DNA of 48,090 bases from assembly GCA_964396555.1 (NCBI GenBank), contig CAYNFX010000005.1, forward strand, positions 1-48,090, in the 5' to 3' direction. Shown piece after piece: positions 34,501 to 42,982 of the stretch. Position numbers and translations under genes: made by a program. Numbering within the stretch: the first letter of the stretch is position 1; each line of letters opens with the position of its first letter. Source of the DNA: Geofilum sp964396555 (GTDB taxonomy: Bacteria; Bacteroidota; Bacteroidia; Bacteroidales; Marinilabiliaceae). Below the pieces are notes generated by a model that did no database searches, had not been told where the DNA came from, and was given only the letters and a program-made list of their open reading frames with translations.

Positions 34501-35862
34501 AATAAGTTTGGGTTGAAAAGCCTGTATACCCAAACGGTGCAGAGTTGGAGCACGGTTAAGCATTACAGGGTGACCTTTCAGTACGTTTTCCAGAATATCC
34601 CAAACAACAGGATCCTTACGGTCTACTATCTTCTTTGCAGATTTTACAGTTTTGACAATACCGCGCTCAATAAGCTTCCTTATAATAAAAGGTTTATACA
34701 GCTCGGCAGCCATATCCTTGGGCAAACCGCATTCATGCATCTTCAGTTCGGGACCTACAACAATAACCGAACGTGCAGAATAGTCAACACGCTTACCCAA
34801 CAGGTTTTGACGGAAACGTCCCTGTTTACCTTTCAAACTGTCTGAAAGAGACTTGAGAGGACGGTTGGCATCAGTCTTAACTGCATTTGACTTACGTGAG
34901 TTGTCAAATAGTGAATCAACAGCTTCCTGAAGCATACGCTTCTCATTACGGAGAATAACTTCAGGTGCCTTTATCTCAATAAGTCTCTTAAGACGATTGT
35001 TACGAATGATTACCCTACGATAAAGATCGTTGAGGTCGGACGTTGCAAAACGTCCACCATCAAGGGGTACAAGAGGCCTCAATTCTGGAGGAGTAACAGG
35101 TACAACCTTAACAATCATCCATTCAGGACGGTTAACGCCCTTAGATTCTCTGAAAGACTCAACAACTTGCAGGCGCTTCAGGGCCTCATTCTTCCTTTGT
35201 TGAGATGTCTCTGTGTTAGCTCTGTGACGCAAATCAAAAGACAGCTCATCAAGGTCAAGGCGTTCAAGTAGCATGTGGAGAGCCTCAGCTCCCATTCTGG
35301 CGATAAACTTGTTAGGATCATCGTCATCCAACTGCTGGTTGCCTTTGGGTAGTGAATCAATAATATCCAGATACTCTTCTTCTGTGAGGAAGTCCATTCT
35401 CTGAATACCATCGGCTTCTTTTACGCCGGCGTTGATCACTACATATCTTTCATAATAAATTATAGCATCGAGCTTCTTGCTCGGAAGACCGAGCAAATAC
35501 CCAATCTTATTGGGCAGGGAACGGAAATACCAGATGTGGGCCACCGGAACCACAAGGGATATATGTCCCATGCGTTCACGGCGTACCTTTTTTTCTGTAA
35601 CCTCAACCCCGCAACGGTCGCAAACAATACCCCTGTAACGGATACGCTTGTACTTACCGCAGTGGCACTCATAGTCCTTTACCGGTCCAAAGATCCTCTC
35701 GCAAAAGAGGCCGTCACGTTCAGGTTTATAAGTACGGTAGTTGATAGTCTCAGGCTTCAAAACTTCCCCACTGGAGCGTTCCAATATCTCTTCAGGTGAA
35801 GCCAAGCCTATAGATATCTTGGTAAAATTACTCTTGACTTTCTGATCTCTCCTGAATGCCAT
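31585..35862 (-). CDS. rpoC: RNA polymerase subunit beta'
   Basis: This is the largest RNA polymerase subunit, 1425 residues. The N-terminal zinc ribbon is in DYECHCGKYKRIRYRGIVCD. The clamp rudder region is RFRQNLLGKRVDYSARSVIV. The catalytic loop NADFDGDQMAVHLPL carries the three Mg-binding Asp. The trigger loop region is near GLRGLMAKPQKSGAEGGQI. A second zinc site is CESKKGVCAKCYGRNL. The C-terminal part ends with the omega-contacting region. The intergap to rpoB is 55 bases with no terminator. Length and motifs are normal for Bacteroidetes. Confidence 0.98.
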   Translation of the reverse strand: MAFRRDQKVKSNFTKISIGLASPEEILERSSGEVLKPETINYRTYKPERDGLFCERIFGPVKDYECHCGKYKRIRYRGIVCDRCGVEVTEKKVRRERMGHISLVVPVAHIWYFRSLPNKIGYLLGLPSKKLDAIIYYERYVVINAGVKEADGIQRMDFLTEEEYLDIIDSLPKGNQQLDDDDPNKFIARMGAEALHMLLERLDLDELSFDLRHRANTETSQQRKNEALKRLQVVESFRESKGVNRPEWMIVKVVPVTPPELRPLVPLDGGRFATSDLNDLYRRVIIRNNRLKRLIEIKAPEVILRNEKRMLQEAVDSLFDNSRKSNAVKTDANRPLKSLSDSLKGKQGRFRQNLLGKRVDYSARSVIVVGPELKMHECGLPKDMAAELYKPFIIRKLIERGIVKTVKSAKKIVDRKDPVVWDILENVLKGHPVMLNRAPTLHRLGIQAFQPKLIEGKAIQLHPLACAAFNADFDGDQMAVHLPLGNAAILEAQMLMLGSQNILNPANGAPITVPSQDMVLGLYYMTKMRPGAKGEGTIFYSPEEAKIALNERKVDLHALVKVKFDDLNKEGGREPKLIETTVGRILFNEVVPAKVAYINELLTKKALRDIIGHVFKVCGAPETSEFLDSIKSLGFKMAFEGGLSFNLHDVLIPDEKATLVKEGYDEVEDVLNNYNMGFITNNERYNAIIDIWTHVNARLTQILMDKLSKDQQGFNSIYMMLDSGARGSKEQIRQLSGMRGLMAKPQKSGAEGGQIIENPILANFKEGLSVLEYFISTHGARKGLADTALKTADAGYLTRRLVDVSQDVIINEEDCGTLRGLTAIAVKSNEEVVVSLFERILGRVSVHDVYHPLTGDIIVRAGQEICEAEAKVIDDSPIERVEIRSVLTCESKKGVCAKCYGRNLSTGNMVQKGEAVGVIAAQSIGEPGTQLTLRTFHVGGTASNITSENSLYARYDGIADFEELRTVPFTTETGEEVDIVIGRLAELRIIDKNTNIALTSHPIPYGAKLHIKQGATIKKGDVISEWDPWNALIISERNGKAVFDNLIDGITYKEESDEQTGFREKVIIESRDKTKNPSVQIVSESGEVLRSYNLPVGAHVAVDEGEEVKQGEILAKIPRAFGRAGDITGGLPRITELFEARNPSNPAVVSEIDGEVTFGKVKRGNREIIITSKTGEVKKYLVPLSKQILVQENDYVRAGTPLSDGATTPADILAIKGPTAVQEYIVNEVQDVYRLQGVKINDKHFEIIVRQMMRKVEIDDQGDTRFLERQIVDKIEFMEENDNIWGKMVVEDAGDSKVLRPGQIIPARRLRDENSQLKRRDLKPVVAREAVPATSSQVLQGITRAALQTNSFMSAASFQETTKVLNEAAIQGKVDNLEGLKENVICGHLIPAGTGLREYDNIIVGSRAEYEKLVGGKVETERIAE

Positions 35863-35917
35863 ATATAGTCGAGTATTAATTATTTAAAATGTGATACCGG
35901 CAAATAATCCGGAAGAT

Positions 35918-38900
35918 CTATTCAAGGTTGACACTCAAACCAAGACCACGCATTTCATGCAGCAATACGTTGAGTGACTCCGGAATACCCGGCAAAGGGA
36001 GCGGATCACCCTTAACAATTGCTTCATAGGCCTTGGCACGACCCACTACGTCATCAGATTTGACAGTCAATATTTCCTGCAAGATATTGGCAGCACCGAA
36101 AGCTTCGAGCGCCCAAACTTCCATTTCTCCGAAACGCTGACCACCAAACTGAGCCTTTCCACCTAGTGGTTGTTGTGTAATCAGTGAGTACGGACCTATA
36201 GAACGAGCGTGCATCTTGTCTTCAATCATGTGACCAAGCTTAAGCATATAGATCACACCTACTGTTACAGCCTGGTGGAATCTTTCGCCAGTGCCACCAT
36301 CGTACAGATAAGTCTTACCAAAACTTGGAACACCTGCCTTGTCTGTATACTTGTTCAGGTCTTCTTCAGTAGCTCCGTCAAAGATCGGAGTGGCAAACTT
36401 AACACCAAGAACTTCCCCAGCCCAACCTAATACGGTTTCGTAGATTTGTCCAAGGTTCATACGAGAAGGCACACCCAGCGGGTTAAGCACGATATCTACA
36501 GGAGTTCCGTCTGCAAGGAAAGGCATATCTTCCTGACGTACGATACGGGATACAATACCCTTATTACCGTGACGTCCCGCCATCTTGTCACCAACAGTGA
36601 TCTTACGCTTCTTGGCTACATACACCTTAGCAAGCTGTACTATACCGGCTGGAAGCTCATCACCTATAGTGACATTGTACTTCTGACGTTTTTCCTTAGC
36701 TTCAAGTTCCTTGTACTTAATCCTGAAATTGTGAATAACTCTTGCTATAAGATCGTTCTTATCTTTATCGGTAGTCCATTTGTGAGGATTGACATTCAGG
36801 TAATCGATTTCCATCAGAACCTTTTGGGTAAACTTAACACCCTTAGCTACTACATCGACACCCATATAATCCTTGACCCCCTGGCTGGTCTTAGAGTTGA
36901 TCAAAGTGAACAACTTATCAACCAGACGGTTTGTCAATTCTGCAACTCCTCGGGTAAACTCTTCCTCGATTCTGGCCAACATCGGCTTTTCAGAAGCACG
37001 AACTTTTCTGTCCTTGATAACCCTTGAAAAGAGTTTCTTATCAATAATAACACCATGCAGTGATGGCGGCGCCTTAAGCGAAGCATCCTTCACGTCGCCT
37101 GCTTTCTCCCCGAAAATAGCCCTTAAAAGCTTTTCCTCCGGAGTCGGATCGCTTTCACCCTTAGGAGTGATCTTACCGATAAGAATATCGCCAGGTTTTA
37201 CATGGGCACCAATCCTGATAAGACCATTCTCATCAAGGTCCTTTGTAGCTTCTTCGCTAACATTTGGAATGTCAGCAGTAAGCTCTTCAAGTCCCCGTTT
37301 TGTATCACGCACCTCAAGAGAATACTCATCAATGTGGATAGAGGTAAAAATATCCTCTTTAACCAGCTTTTCATTGACTACGATAGCATCCTCAAAGTTG
37401 TAACCCTTCCAGGGCATGAACGCAACCTTTAGGTTGCGACCCAAAGCAAGTTCACCGTTCTCAGTACCATAACCTTCTGTCATAATAGTACCTTGCTGAA
37501 CCCTCTGACCTTTCGTTACAATAGGTTTCAGGTTGATACAGGTATTCTGGTTGGTCTTAAGGAACTTGGTAAGCCTGTAACGCTTTGTTTCCGGATCGAA
37601 GCTTACAAACTTGTCATCTTCTGTAAAATCGTAGCGAATAATTATTTCCTCAGCATCAACATATTCAACTACTCCATCACCTTCTGCAAGGATCTGGGTA
37701 CGTGAATCGTGAGCTACAGTTTCTTCCAAACCGGTACCAACAACAGGAGCAGCTGGTCTAAGCAGAGGCACTGCCTGACGCATCATGTTAGATCCCATGA
37801 GGGCACGGTTGGCATCATTGTGTTCAAGGAAGGGGATCAGAGAAGCTGCAACAGAAGCAATCTGGTTTGGAGCAACGTCCATCAAATCTACCTCTTCGCC
37901 TTCAATATGAGGAAAGTCACCTTCCAGACGAGCTTTAACCCTTGGGTTAACAAAGAAACCTTCACTATCAAGGGGAGCATTAGCCTGAGCGATAGTCTTG
38001 GCTTCCTCTTCCTCAGCACTCAGATATACAACGTTATCATTGCTAAGATCTACTTGCTTGTTTGAAACCTTACGATAAGGAGTTTCAATAAATCCAAGGT
38101 TGTTTACCTTAGCAAATACGCAAAGTGATGATATCAGACCGATGTTAGGACCTTCAGGTGTCTCAATAGGACAAAGACGTCCATAGTGAGTGTAGTGAAC
38201 GTCACGAACCTCGAAACCGGCGCGTTCTCTAGAAAGACCACCTGGACCCAAAGCCGACATACGGCGCTTGTGAGTAACCTCAGCAAGAGGGTTGGTCTGA
38301 TCCATAAACTGAGACAGAGCGTTTGTTCCAAAGAAGCTGTTGATTACAGAAGATAAAGTCTTGCTGTTGATAAGATCAATAGGTGTAAAGACCTCATTAT
38401 CACGAACGTTCATACGTTCACGAATAGTACGGGCCATACGGGCCAAACCGACTCCAAACTGATTGGCCAGCTGTTCACCCACAGTACGCACCCTACGGTT
38501 GCTTAAGTGGTCTATATCATCAACATCTGTCTTGGAATTAACAAGCTCTATCAGATACTTGATAATTGCAATAATATCTGCTCTGGTCAGTACCCTTGTT
38601 TCAAGGTCAATGTCAATACCCAGTTTCTTATTGATCCTGTAGCGACCGACATCTCCCAGGTCGTAACGTTTATCAGAGAAGAACAGTTTATCAATAACGT
38701 CACGTGCGGTAGCATCATCTGGTGGATCAGCATTACGCAACTGACGGTAGATGTAAACAACAGCTTCTTTTTCTGAGTTACATGGGTCTTTCTGAAGAGT
38801 ATTATAGATCAAGGCATAGTCGCTGGCACTTGCAGCTTCCTTGTGAAGCAGAATCGCCTTGACGCCTGAATCCACGATCTCGTCAATATGGTCATTTTCA

Positions 38901-39733
38901 AGGACCGTTTCACGGTCTATAATAACCTCATTTCTTTCAATAGAAACAACTTCACCTGTATCTTCATCCACAAAGTCCTCAATCCATGATTTAAGAACCC
39001 TTGCAGCAAGTCTGCGGCCAACAACTTTCTTAAGTGCAGCCTTAGACACCTTAACTTCATCAGCTAGGCCAAATATTTCTAGAATATCTTTATCGCCTTC
39101 AAAACCGATAGCACGCAATAATGTTGTAACCGGAAGCTTCTTCTTACGGTCGATGTATGCATACATCACATTATTGATATCGGTGGCAAATTCAATCCAG
39201 GATCCCTTTAATGGAATAATCCTTGCTGAATACAATTTAGTACCATTGGCGTGTATACTTTGTCCGAAGAATACACCGGGTGAACGGTGCAACTGCGATA
39301 CAACAACACGCTCGGCACCGTTAATAATAAAACTTCCCTTTTCGGTCATGTAGGGAACGGTACCCAGATATACATCCTGAACTACCGTATCAAAATCTTC
39401 ATGCTCGGGATCCGTACAGTATAGCTTCAATTTAGCCTTAAGTGGTACACTGTAGGATAATCCGCGCTCGATACATTCAACAATTGAATATCGTGGCGGA
39501 TCGATGTTATAATCCAGGAATTCGAGTACAAAGTTGTTACGGGTATCAGAAATTGGGAAGTTCTCCTGAAATACCGTAAATAACCCCTCTTTCCTTCTTT
39601 CCTCCGGCGTTGACCCCAGCTGAAAGAATTCACGGAATGATTTTAACTGAACCTCCAAAAAATCAGGAAACGGAAACTGACTTTTTATGGTGGCAAAGTT
39701 TATTCGTTTGGCAGTGTTTGGAGTCATCATCAA
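35918..39733 (-). CDS. rpoB: RNA polymerase subunit beta
   Basis: This is the second-largest RNA polymerase subunit, 1271 residues. The rifampicin region is intact: FFGTNALSQFMDQTNPLAEV, then THKRRMSALGPGGLSRERAG. Active-site blocks include GYNFEDAIVVNE, GDKMAGRHGNKGIVSRI and the C-terminal FGGQRFGEMEVWALEAFGAA. The protein opens MMMTPNTAKRINFATIKSQF; which of the three adjacent ATG codons is used is not decidable. A terminator-like hairpin separates it from rplL (39763-39802), so its level relative to L7/L12 may be set by partial read-through. Confidence 0.98.
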   Translation of the reverse strand: MMMTPNTAKRINFATIKSQFPFPDFLEVQLKSFREFFQLGSTPEERRKEGLFTVFQENFPISDTRNNFVLEFLDYNIDPPRYSIVECIERGLSYSVPLKAKLKLYCTDPEHEDFDTVVQDVYLGTVPYMTEKGSFIINGAERVVVSQLHRSPGVFFGQSIHANGTKLYSARIIPLKGSWIEFATDINNVMYAYIDRKKKLPVTTLLRAIGFEGDKDILEIFGLADEVKVSKAALKKVVGRRLAARVLKSWIEDFVDEDTGEVVSIERNEVIIDRETVLENDHIDEIVDSGVKAILLHKEAASASDYALIYNTLQKDPCNSEKEAVVYIYRQLRNADPPDDATARDVIDKLFFSDKRYDLGDVGRYRINKKLGIDIDLETRVLTRADIIAIIKYLIELVNSKTDVDDIDHLSNRRVRTVGEQLANQFGVGLARMARTIRERMNVRDNEVFTPIDLINSKTLSSVINSFFGTNALSQFMDQTNPLAEVTHKRRMSALGPGGLSRERAGFEVRDVHYTHYGRLCPIETPEGPNIGLISSLCVFAKVNNLGFIETPYRKVSNKQVDLSNDNVVYLSAEEEEAKTIAQANAPLDSEGFFVNPRVKARLEGDFPHIEGEEVDLMDVAPNQIASVAASLIPFLEHNDANRALMGSNMMRQAVPLLRPAAPVVGTGLEETVAHDSRTQILAEGDGVVEYVDAEEIIIRYDFTEDDKFVSFDPETKRYRLTKFLKTNQNTCINLKPIVTKGQRVQQGTIMTEGYGTENGELALGRNLKVAFMPWKGYNFEDAIVVNEKLVKEDIFTSIHIDEYSLEVRDTKRGLEELTADIPNVSEEATKDLDENGLIRIGAHVKPGDILIGKITPKGESDPTPEEKLLRAIFGEKAGDVKDASLKAPPSLHGVIIDKKLFSRVIKDRKVRASEKPMLARIEEEFTRGVAELTNRLVDKLFTLINSKTSQGVKDYMGVDVVAKGVKFTQKVLMEIDYLNVNPHKWTTDKDKNDLIARVIHNFRIKYKELEAKEKRQKYNVTIGDELPAGIVQLAKVYVAKKRKITVGDKMAGRHGNKGIVSRIVRQEDMPFLADGTPVDIVLNPLGVPSRMNLGQIYETVLGWAGEVLGVKFATPIFDGATEEDLNKYTDKAGVPSFGKTYLYDGGTGERFHQAVTVGVIYMLKLGHMIEDKMHARSIGPYSLITQQPLGGKAQFGGQRFGEMEVWALEAFGAANILQEILTVKSDDVVGRAKAYEAIVKGDPLPLPGIPESLNVLLHEMRGLGLSVNLE

Positions 39734-39762
39734 CTATTTTATTGAACTTAAAACATACAAGC

Positions 39763-39802
39763 ATAAAAAGGTTTAGGATTCCGCAAAGCGGATTCCTAAA
39801 CC
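39763..39802 (-). terminator. attenuator-like terminator between rplL and rpoB
   Basis: On the minus strand a 15-base stem (39802-39788 with 39784-39770, one internal mismatch) closes on three bases. CTTTTTATGC follows. It is placed 26 bases past the rplL stop and 36 bases before the rpoB start, so only part of the transcripts should continue into rpoBC unless rpoB has another promoter. Confidence 0.75.
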
Positions 39803-39828
39803 ACATACCTTATAATAAGGTTATCTTC

Positions 39829-40206
39829 TTACTTAAGTTCAACTTCTGCTCCAGCTTCTTCTAATTGTGCTTTTAATGCTTCAGCCTCTTCCTTAGTTAC
39901 TTTTTCTTTGATTGCGGTAGGAGCTTTGTCAACTAATTCCTTAGCTTCCTTCAGACCAACGCCAGTCATTTCCTTAACAAGCTTAACGATAGCTAGTTTT
40001 GAACCGCCTGCAGACTTCAGGATTACGTCGAACTCGGTTTGTACAGCAGCTTCACCACCTTCTGCACCAGCAGCAGCAGGTGCGATAGCTACAGCAGCAG
40101 CAGCGGGTTCAATACCATATTCATCTTTCAATATAGTAGCTAACTCATTTACTTCTTTTACAGTAAGATTAACTAATTCTTCTGCAAGCTTCTTAATATC
40201 TGCCAT
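39829..40206 (-). CDS. rplL: ribosomal protein L7/L12
   Basis: This is the stalk protein that recruits translation factors to the ribosome. It has 125 residues: an N-terminal dimerisation part (DIKKLAEELVNLTVKEVNEL), an Ala/Gly hinge (AAAAVAIAPAAAGAEGGEA), and the C-terminal domain with KLAIVKLVKEMTGVGLKEAK and VDKAPTAIKEKVTKEEAEAL. It follows rplJ by 33 bases. The composition is acidic and Ala-rich, as usual. Confidence 0.98.
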   Translation of the reverse strand: MADIKKLAEELVNLTVKEVNELATILKDEYGIEPAAAAVAIAPAAAGAEGGEAAVQTEFDVILKSAGGSKLAIVKLVKEMTGVGLKEAKELVDKAPTAIKEKVTKEEAEALKAQLEEAGAEVELK

Positions 40207-40239
40207 TTTTGTAAGTGTTAAATTTCTGTTAGTAAATTT

Positions 40240-40758
40240 TTAGTTTCTCTCTTCCAAAGTTTTGAGGATACCGTGAATTGTCGTACCACCTGATTGCAAT
40301 GCCGAAACAACATTCTTGATCGGTGATTGCAGAAGGGCGATAACGTCTCCGATAAGTTCCTCTTTAGATTTGATAGTAGCCAGAGTATCCAGCTGATTCG
40401 CTCCAACATAAACTGATTCTTCAACAAAAGCACCTTTTAGCACTGGGCGTTTGGTCTTCTTTGAAAAGTCTTTAATCAATTTAGCCGGTAAATTACCGGT
40501 GTTGGTAAACATAATAGCAGATACGCCTTTTAGGGTAACATCAATTCCTTCAATGTCCCTTTCGCTGGCTTGGATAGCTTTACTGAACAAAGTGTTCTTG
40601 ACTACCACCAGTTGCACGTCTTGTTGATAACACAGACGACGCAGTGCTGTTGTTTCAGCTGCGTTCATTCCGAAAGTATCAGTCACATAAAAGTGAGGAT
40701 ACTCTTTTATCTTAGACGCCAGTTCTTGGATTATTTCAGCTTTTTCTGTCTTTTTCAT
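40240..40758 (-). CDS. rplJ: ribosomal protein L10
   Basis: L10 anchors the L7/L12 stalk to 23S rRNA. The 172 residues open MKKTEKAEIIQELASKIKEY, continue DTFGMNAAETTALRRLCYQQ and carry VVKNTLFSKAIQ. The C-terminal helix that binds L7/L12 dimers is the LKTLEERN end region. The gap from rplA is only 30 bases, so the classical L10-binding leader is not obvious just upstream. The length is normal. Confidence 0.97.
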   Translation of the reverse strand: MKKTEKAEIIQELASKIKEYPHFYVTDTFGMNAAETTALRRLCYQQDVQLVVVKNTLFSKAIQASERDIEGIDVTLKGVSAIMFTNTGNLPAKLIKDFSKKTKRPVLKGAFVEESVYVGANQLDTLATIKSKEELIGDVIALLQSPIKNVVSALQSGGTTIHGILKTLEERN

Positions 40759-40788
40759 AGTTCCAAAATTTCTCTTTTAAGACATTAA

Positions 40789-41484
40789 TTAAACCTCAAG
40801 AGACTTGGGTTCAATCCGAATTCCGGGACTCATGGTACTAGACAGGAATACGCTCTTAACGTAGGTACCTTTCGCAGCAGAAGGTTTTAATTTCATAACC
40901 GTGCCCACAAATTCCCTAACGTTATCTACCAATTGTTCGGGGGTAAAGGATACCTTGCCGACAGTAGTATGAATAATACCGTAACGGTCAACCTTGAAGT
41001 CGATTTTACCGGCTTTTACTTCCGTTACAGCCTTACCGATATCCATGGTTACAGTACCGCTCTTGGGGTTCGGCATAAGACCGCGAGGTCCCAAAACACG
41101 TCCTAACGCACCAACCTTACCCATCACATTGGGAGTAGTAATAATTACATCTATATCAGTCCAACCTTCTTTGATCTTGTTGATATAGTCATCCAAACCA
41201 ACGTGATCGGCACCGGCTTTTCTGGCTTCCTCTTCCTTATCAGGTGTACAAAGAACCAGTACTCTAGTTTGCTTACCTGTACCATGTGGAAGGGTAACCA
41301 CGCCACGAACCATCTGGTTAGCTTTTCTTGGGTCAACTCCCAGACGAATGTCAATATCAACAGATGCATCAAACTTGGTTGTGGTAATTTCCTTAACCAG
41401 CTTGGTAGCATCTTCGATACCATATGACTTCTTCTGATCGACCTTTTCTAAAGCTAACTTCTTATTTTTTGTTAGTTTTGTCAT
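40789..41484 (-). CDS. rplA: ribosomal protein L1
   Basis: L1 forms the mobile L1 stalk near the E site and in many bacteria represses its own operon. The 231 residues carry KFDASVDIDIRLGVDPRKAN, RGVVTLPHGTGKQTRVLV and the signature MGKVGALGRVLGPRGLMPNP. The C-terminal SMSPGIRIEPKSL-type end is typical. It follows rplK by 15 bases. Confidence 0.98.
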   Translation of the reverse strand: MTKLTKNKKLALEKVDQKKSYGIEDATKLVKEITTTKFDASVDIDIRLGVDPRKANQMVRGVVTLPHGTGKQTRVLVLCTPDKEEEARKAGADHVGLDDYINKIKEGWTDIDVIITTPNVMGKVGALGRVLGPRGLMPNPKSGTVTMDIGKAVTEVKAGKIDFKVDRYGIIHTTVGKVSFTPEQLVDNVREFVGTVMKLKPSAAKGTYVKSVFLSSTMSPGIRIEPKSLEV

Positions 41485-41499
41485 TTTCGCAAAAAGGTT

Positions 41500-41943
41500 T
41501 TAATTGTTACCAGGGAATTCACCATCAACGGTGATACCCATACTTCTGGCGGTACCTGCAATCATCCTCATTGCGGAATCCATTGTAAAGCAATTCAAAT
41601 CACCCATCTTATCTTCAGCGATAGTCTTGATTTGATCCCAGGAAACGGAAGCTACTTTCTTTCTGTTTGGTTCAGCTGAACCTCCCTTAATTTTAGCTAC
41701 TTCCATCAACTGAACAGCTGCCGGAGTTGTCTTAACAACAAACTCAAATGACTTGTCCTTATAAACAGTTATAAGAACAGGCAACACCTTTCCGGGCTTG
41801 TCCTGTGTCCTGGCATTGAATTGCTTACAGAATTCCATAATGTTCACACCCTTTGAACCCAATGCGGGACCTACTGGGGGTGATGGATTTGCTGCGCCAC
41901 CTTTGATTTGAAGTTTAATAAACGTTTCTACTTCTTTAGCCAT
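41500..41943 (-). CDS. rplK: ribosomal protein L11
   Basis: L11 sits at the base of the GTPase centre and is needed for stringent-factor sensing of stalled ribosomes. The 147 residues have the proline-rich N-terminal loop GGAANPSPPVGPALGSKGVN, IMEFCKQFNARTQ and the rRNA-binding C-terminal domain DLNCFTMDSAMRMIAGTARS. It is the first gene of an L11-L1-L10-L7/12 run, separated from nusG by 109 bases that contain a small hairpin. Confidence 0.98.
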   Translation of the reverse strand: MAKEVETFIKLQIKGGAANPSPPVGPALGSKGVNIMEFCKQFNARTQDKPGKVLPVLITVYKDKSFEFVVKTTPAAVQLMEVAKIKGGSAEPNRKKVASVSWDQIKTIAEDKMGDLNCFTMDSAMRMIAGTARSMGITVDGEFPGNN

Positions 41944-42006
41944 TGTAGCAATTCATATTGGTTATTAAAATTCAGATCAAGGGAATAGCATCTTTTTGTC
42001 CGTAGA

Positions 42007-42024
42007 GACAATTATTAGATTGTC
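42007..42024 (-). promoter_or_regulatory. hairpin in the nusG-rplK spacer
   Basis: GACAAT (42007-42012) pairs with ATTGTC (42019-42024) around six bases. The spacer upstream of rplK is where an L1-binding autoregulatory site is expected in bacteria. I could not match the L1 target motif, so this is only a position-based suggestion. Confidence 0.25.
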
Positions 42025-42052
42025 CTGGAAGCTCCGCTACTAAACAAACACA

Positions 42053-42598
42053 CTATTCCTTTTCAACCTGTAAAAAGCTTAATTCGAGTGGAGTTTTGCG
42101 GCCAAATATTTTGACCATTACTTTCAATTTTCTCTTATCTTCGTTCACCTCTTCTATAACGCCAGTAAAACCGTTAAATGGTCCATCAGAAACCTTAACA
42201 GTTTCACCAACAAAGAAGGGGATATTTATTTCTTCATTTGCTTCAGTAAGTTCATCTACCTTACCCAAAATGCGGTTTACTTCAGAAGAACGAAGCGGAG
42301 TAGGTTCATCTTCCCTGTCAGTAAGGAAACCTATTACATTAGGTACATTCTTCAGGATATGGGGAATCTCACCAACAAGAGCAGCCTCAATCAGTACATA
42401 GCCAGGAAAGAAGTTCCTCTCCTTACTGATCTTTTTGCCATTACGAATTTGATATACCTTTTCGGCTGGTATCAAAACCTGGCTAACATACTCCTGTAAT
42501 CTATGATTTGTAACTTCGCTCTCTATATATTCCTTAACCTTTTTCTCCTTACCACCTATAGCGCGCAGCACATACCACTTTTTTTCAATTTCGCTCAT
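42053..42598 (-). CDS. nusG: transcription termination/antitermination protein NusG
   Basis: NusG binds RNA polymerase and links it to Rho or the ribosome. The 181 residues show the NGN domain (KKWYVLRAIGGKEKKVKEYI, then FFPGYVLIEA) and the C-terminal KOW domain (ETVKVSDGPFNGFTGVIEEV, ending LELSFLQVEKE). Length and motifs are those of the housekeeping copy, not a LoaP or UpxY type paralogue. It lies 18 bases after secE. Confidence 0.96.
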   Translation of the reverse strand: MSEIEKKWYVLRAIGGKEKKVKEYIESEVTNHRLQEYVSQVLIPAEKVYQIRNGKKISKERNFFPGYVLIEAALVGEIPHILKNVPNVIGFLTDREDEPTPLRSSEVNRILGKVDELTEANEEINIPFFVGETVKVSDGPFNGFTGVIEEVNEDKRKLKVMVKIFGRKTPLELSFLQVEKE

Positions 42599-42616
42599 TA
42601 TTCCTGTGTCTCCCTA

Positions 42617-42811
42617 TTAGTATAACTTCTTGTAGAGCCAATCAAGTATAGTGTCGAATGAAACGTCCATCAGATAAACGACAATTGCAATGATAGCTGA
42701 AGCCACCATTACAACAACCGCACTGCTTTGTAGTTCTGACCATGTCGGCCAAGAAGTTTTCTTTACAAGTTCTGTATGAACTTCCTGAAAATATGTCCTA
42801 ATTTTATTCAT
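42617..42811 (-). CDS. secE: protein translocase subunit SecE
   Basis: SecE is the small essential subunit of SecYEG. The 64-residue protein has the amphipathic start IRTYFQEVHTELVKKTSWPT and one membrane helix (SAVVVMVASAIIAIVVYLM), the short form common outside enterobacteria. It is placed between tRNA-Trp and nusG as in many bacteria. A 9-base stem-loop lies 15 bases before its ATG. Confidence 0.95.
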   Translation of the reverse strand: MNKIRTYFQEVHTELVKKTSWPTWSELQSSAVVVMVASAIIAIVVYLMDVSFDTILDWLYKKLY

Positions 42812-42825
42812 CCGTAAATCCTTTG

Positions 42826-42849
42826 AAAACTATTAGCAGGAATAGTTTT
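42826..42849 (-). repeat. stem-loop between tRNA-Trp and secE
   Basis: AAAACTATT (42826-42834) and AATAGTTTT (42841-42849) form a perfect inverted repeat around AGCAGG. It lies in the 92-base tRNA-secE spacer, close before the secE start. It could be a processing site or control secE translation. Confidence 0.5.
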
Positions 42850-42903
42850 GACCTTGCGGCTTGATCTTGGTTAATCAATAAACTATACCACTTTGTTTAC
42901 TTG

Positions 42904-42976
42904 CACGGGAGGAGAGACTCGAACTCCCGACACCTGGTTTTGGAGACCAGTGCTCTACCAACTGAGCTACACCCGT
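42904..42976 (-). tRNA. tRNA-Trp (anticodon CCA)
   Basis: A 73-base cloverleaf is read on the minus strand. The acceptor is ACGGGTG with CTCCCGT, the D arm GCTCAGTTGGTAGAGC, and the anticodon stem CTGGT with ACCAG around a loop containing CCA. The T arm contains GTTCGAGTC, and the discriminator is G. CCA is not encoded. The acceptor holds one U-U mismatch at pair 6-67. It lies between tuf and secE, in the same direction. Confidence 0.95.
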
Positions 42977-42982
42977 GTATAT

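Noticed and set aside
40759..40788. L10 autoregulatory leader before rplJ
   Set aside because: The spacer has only 30 bases and no clear kink-turn or stem that I could identify.
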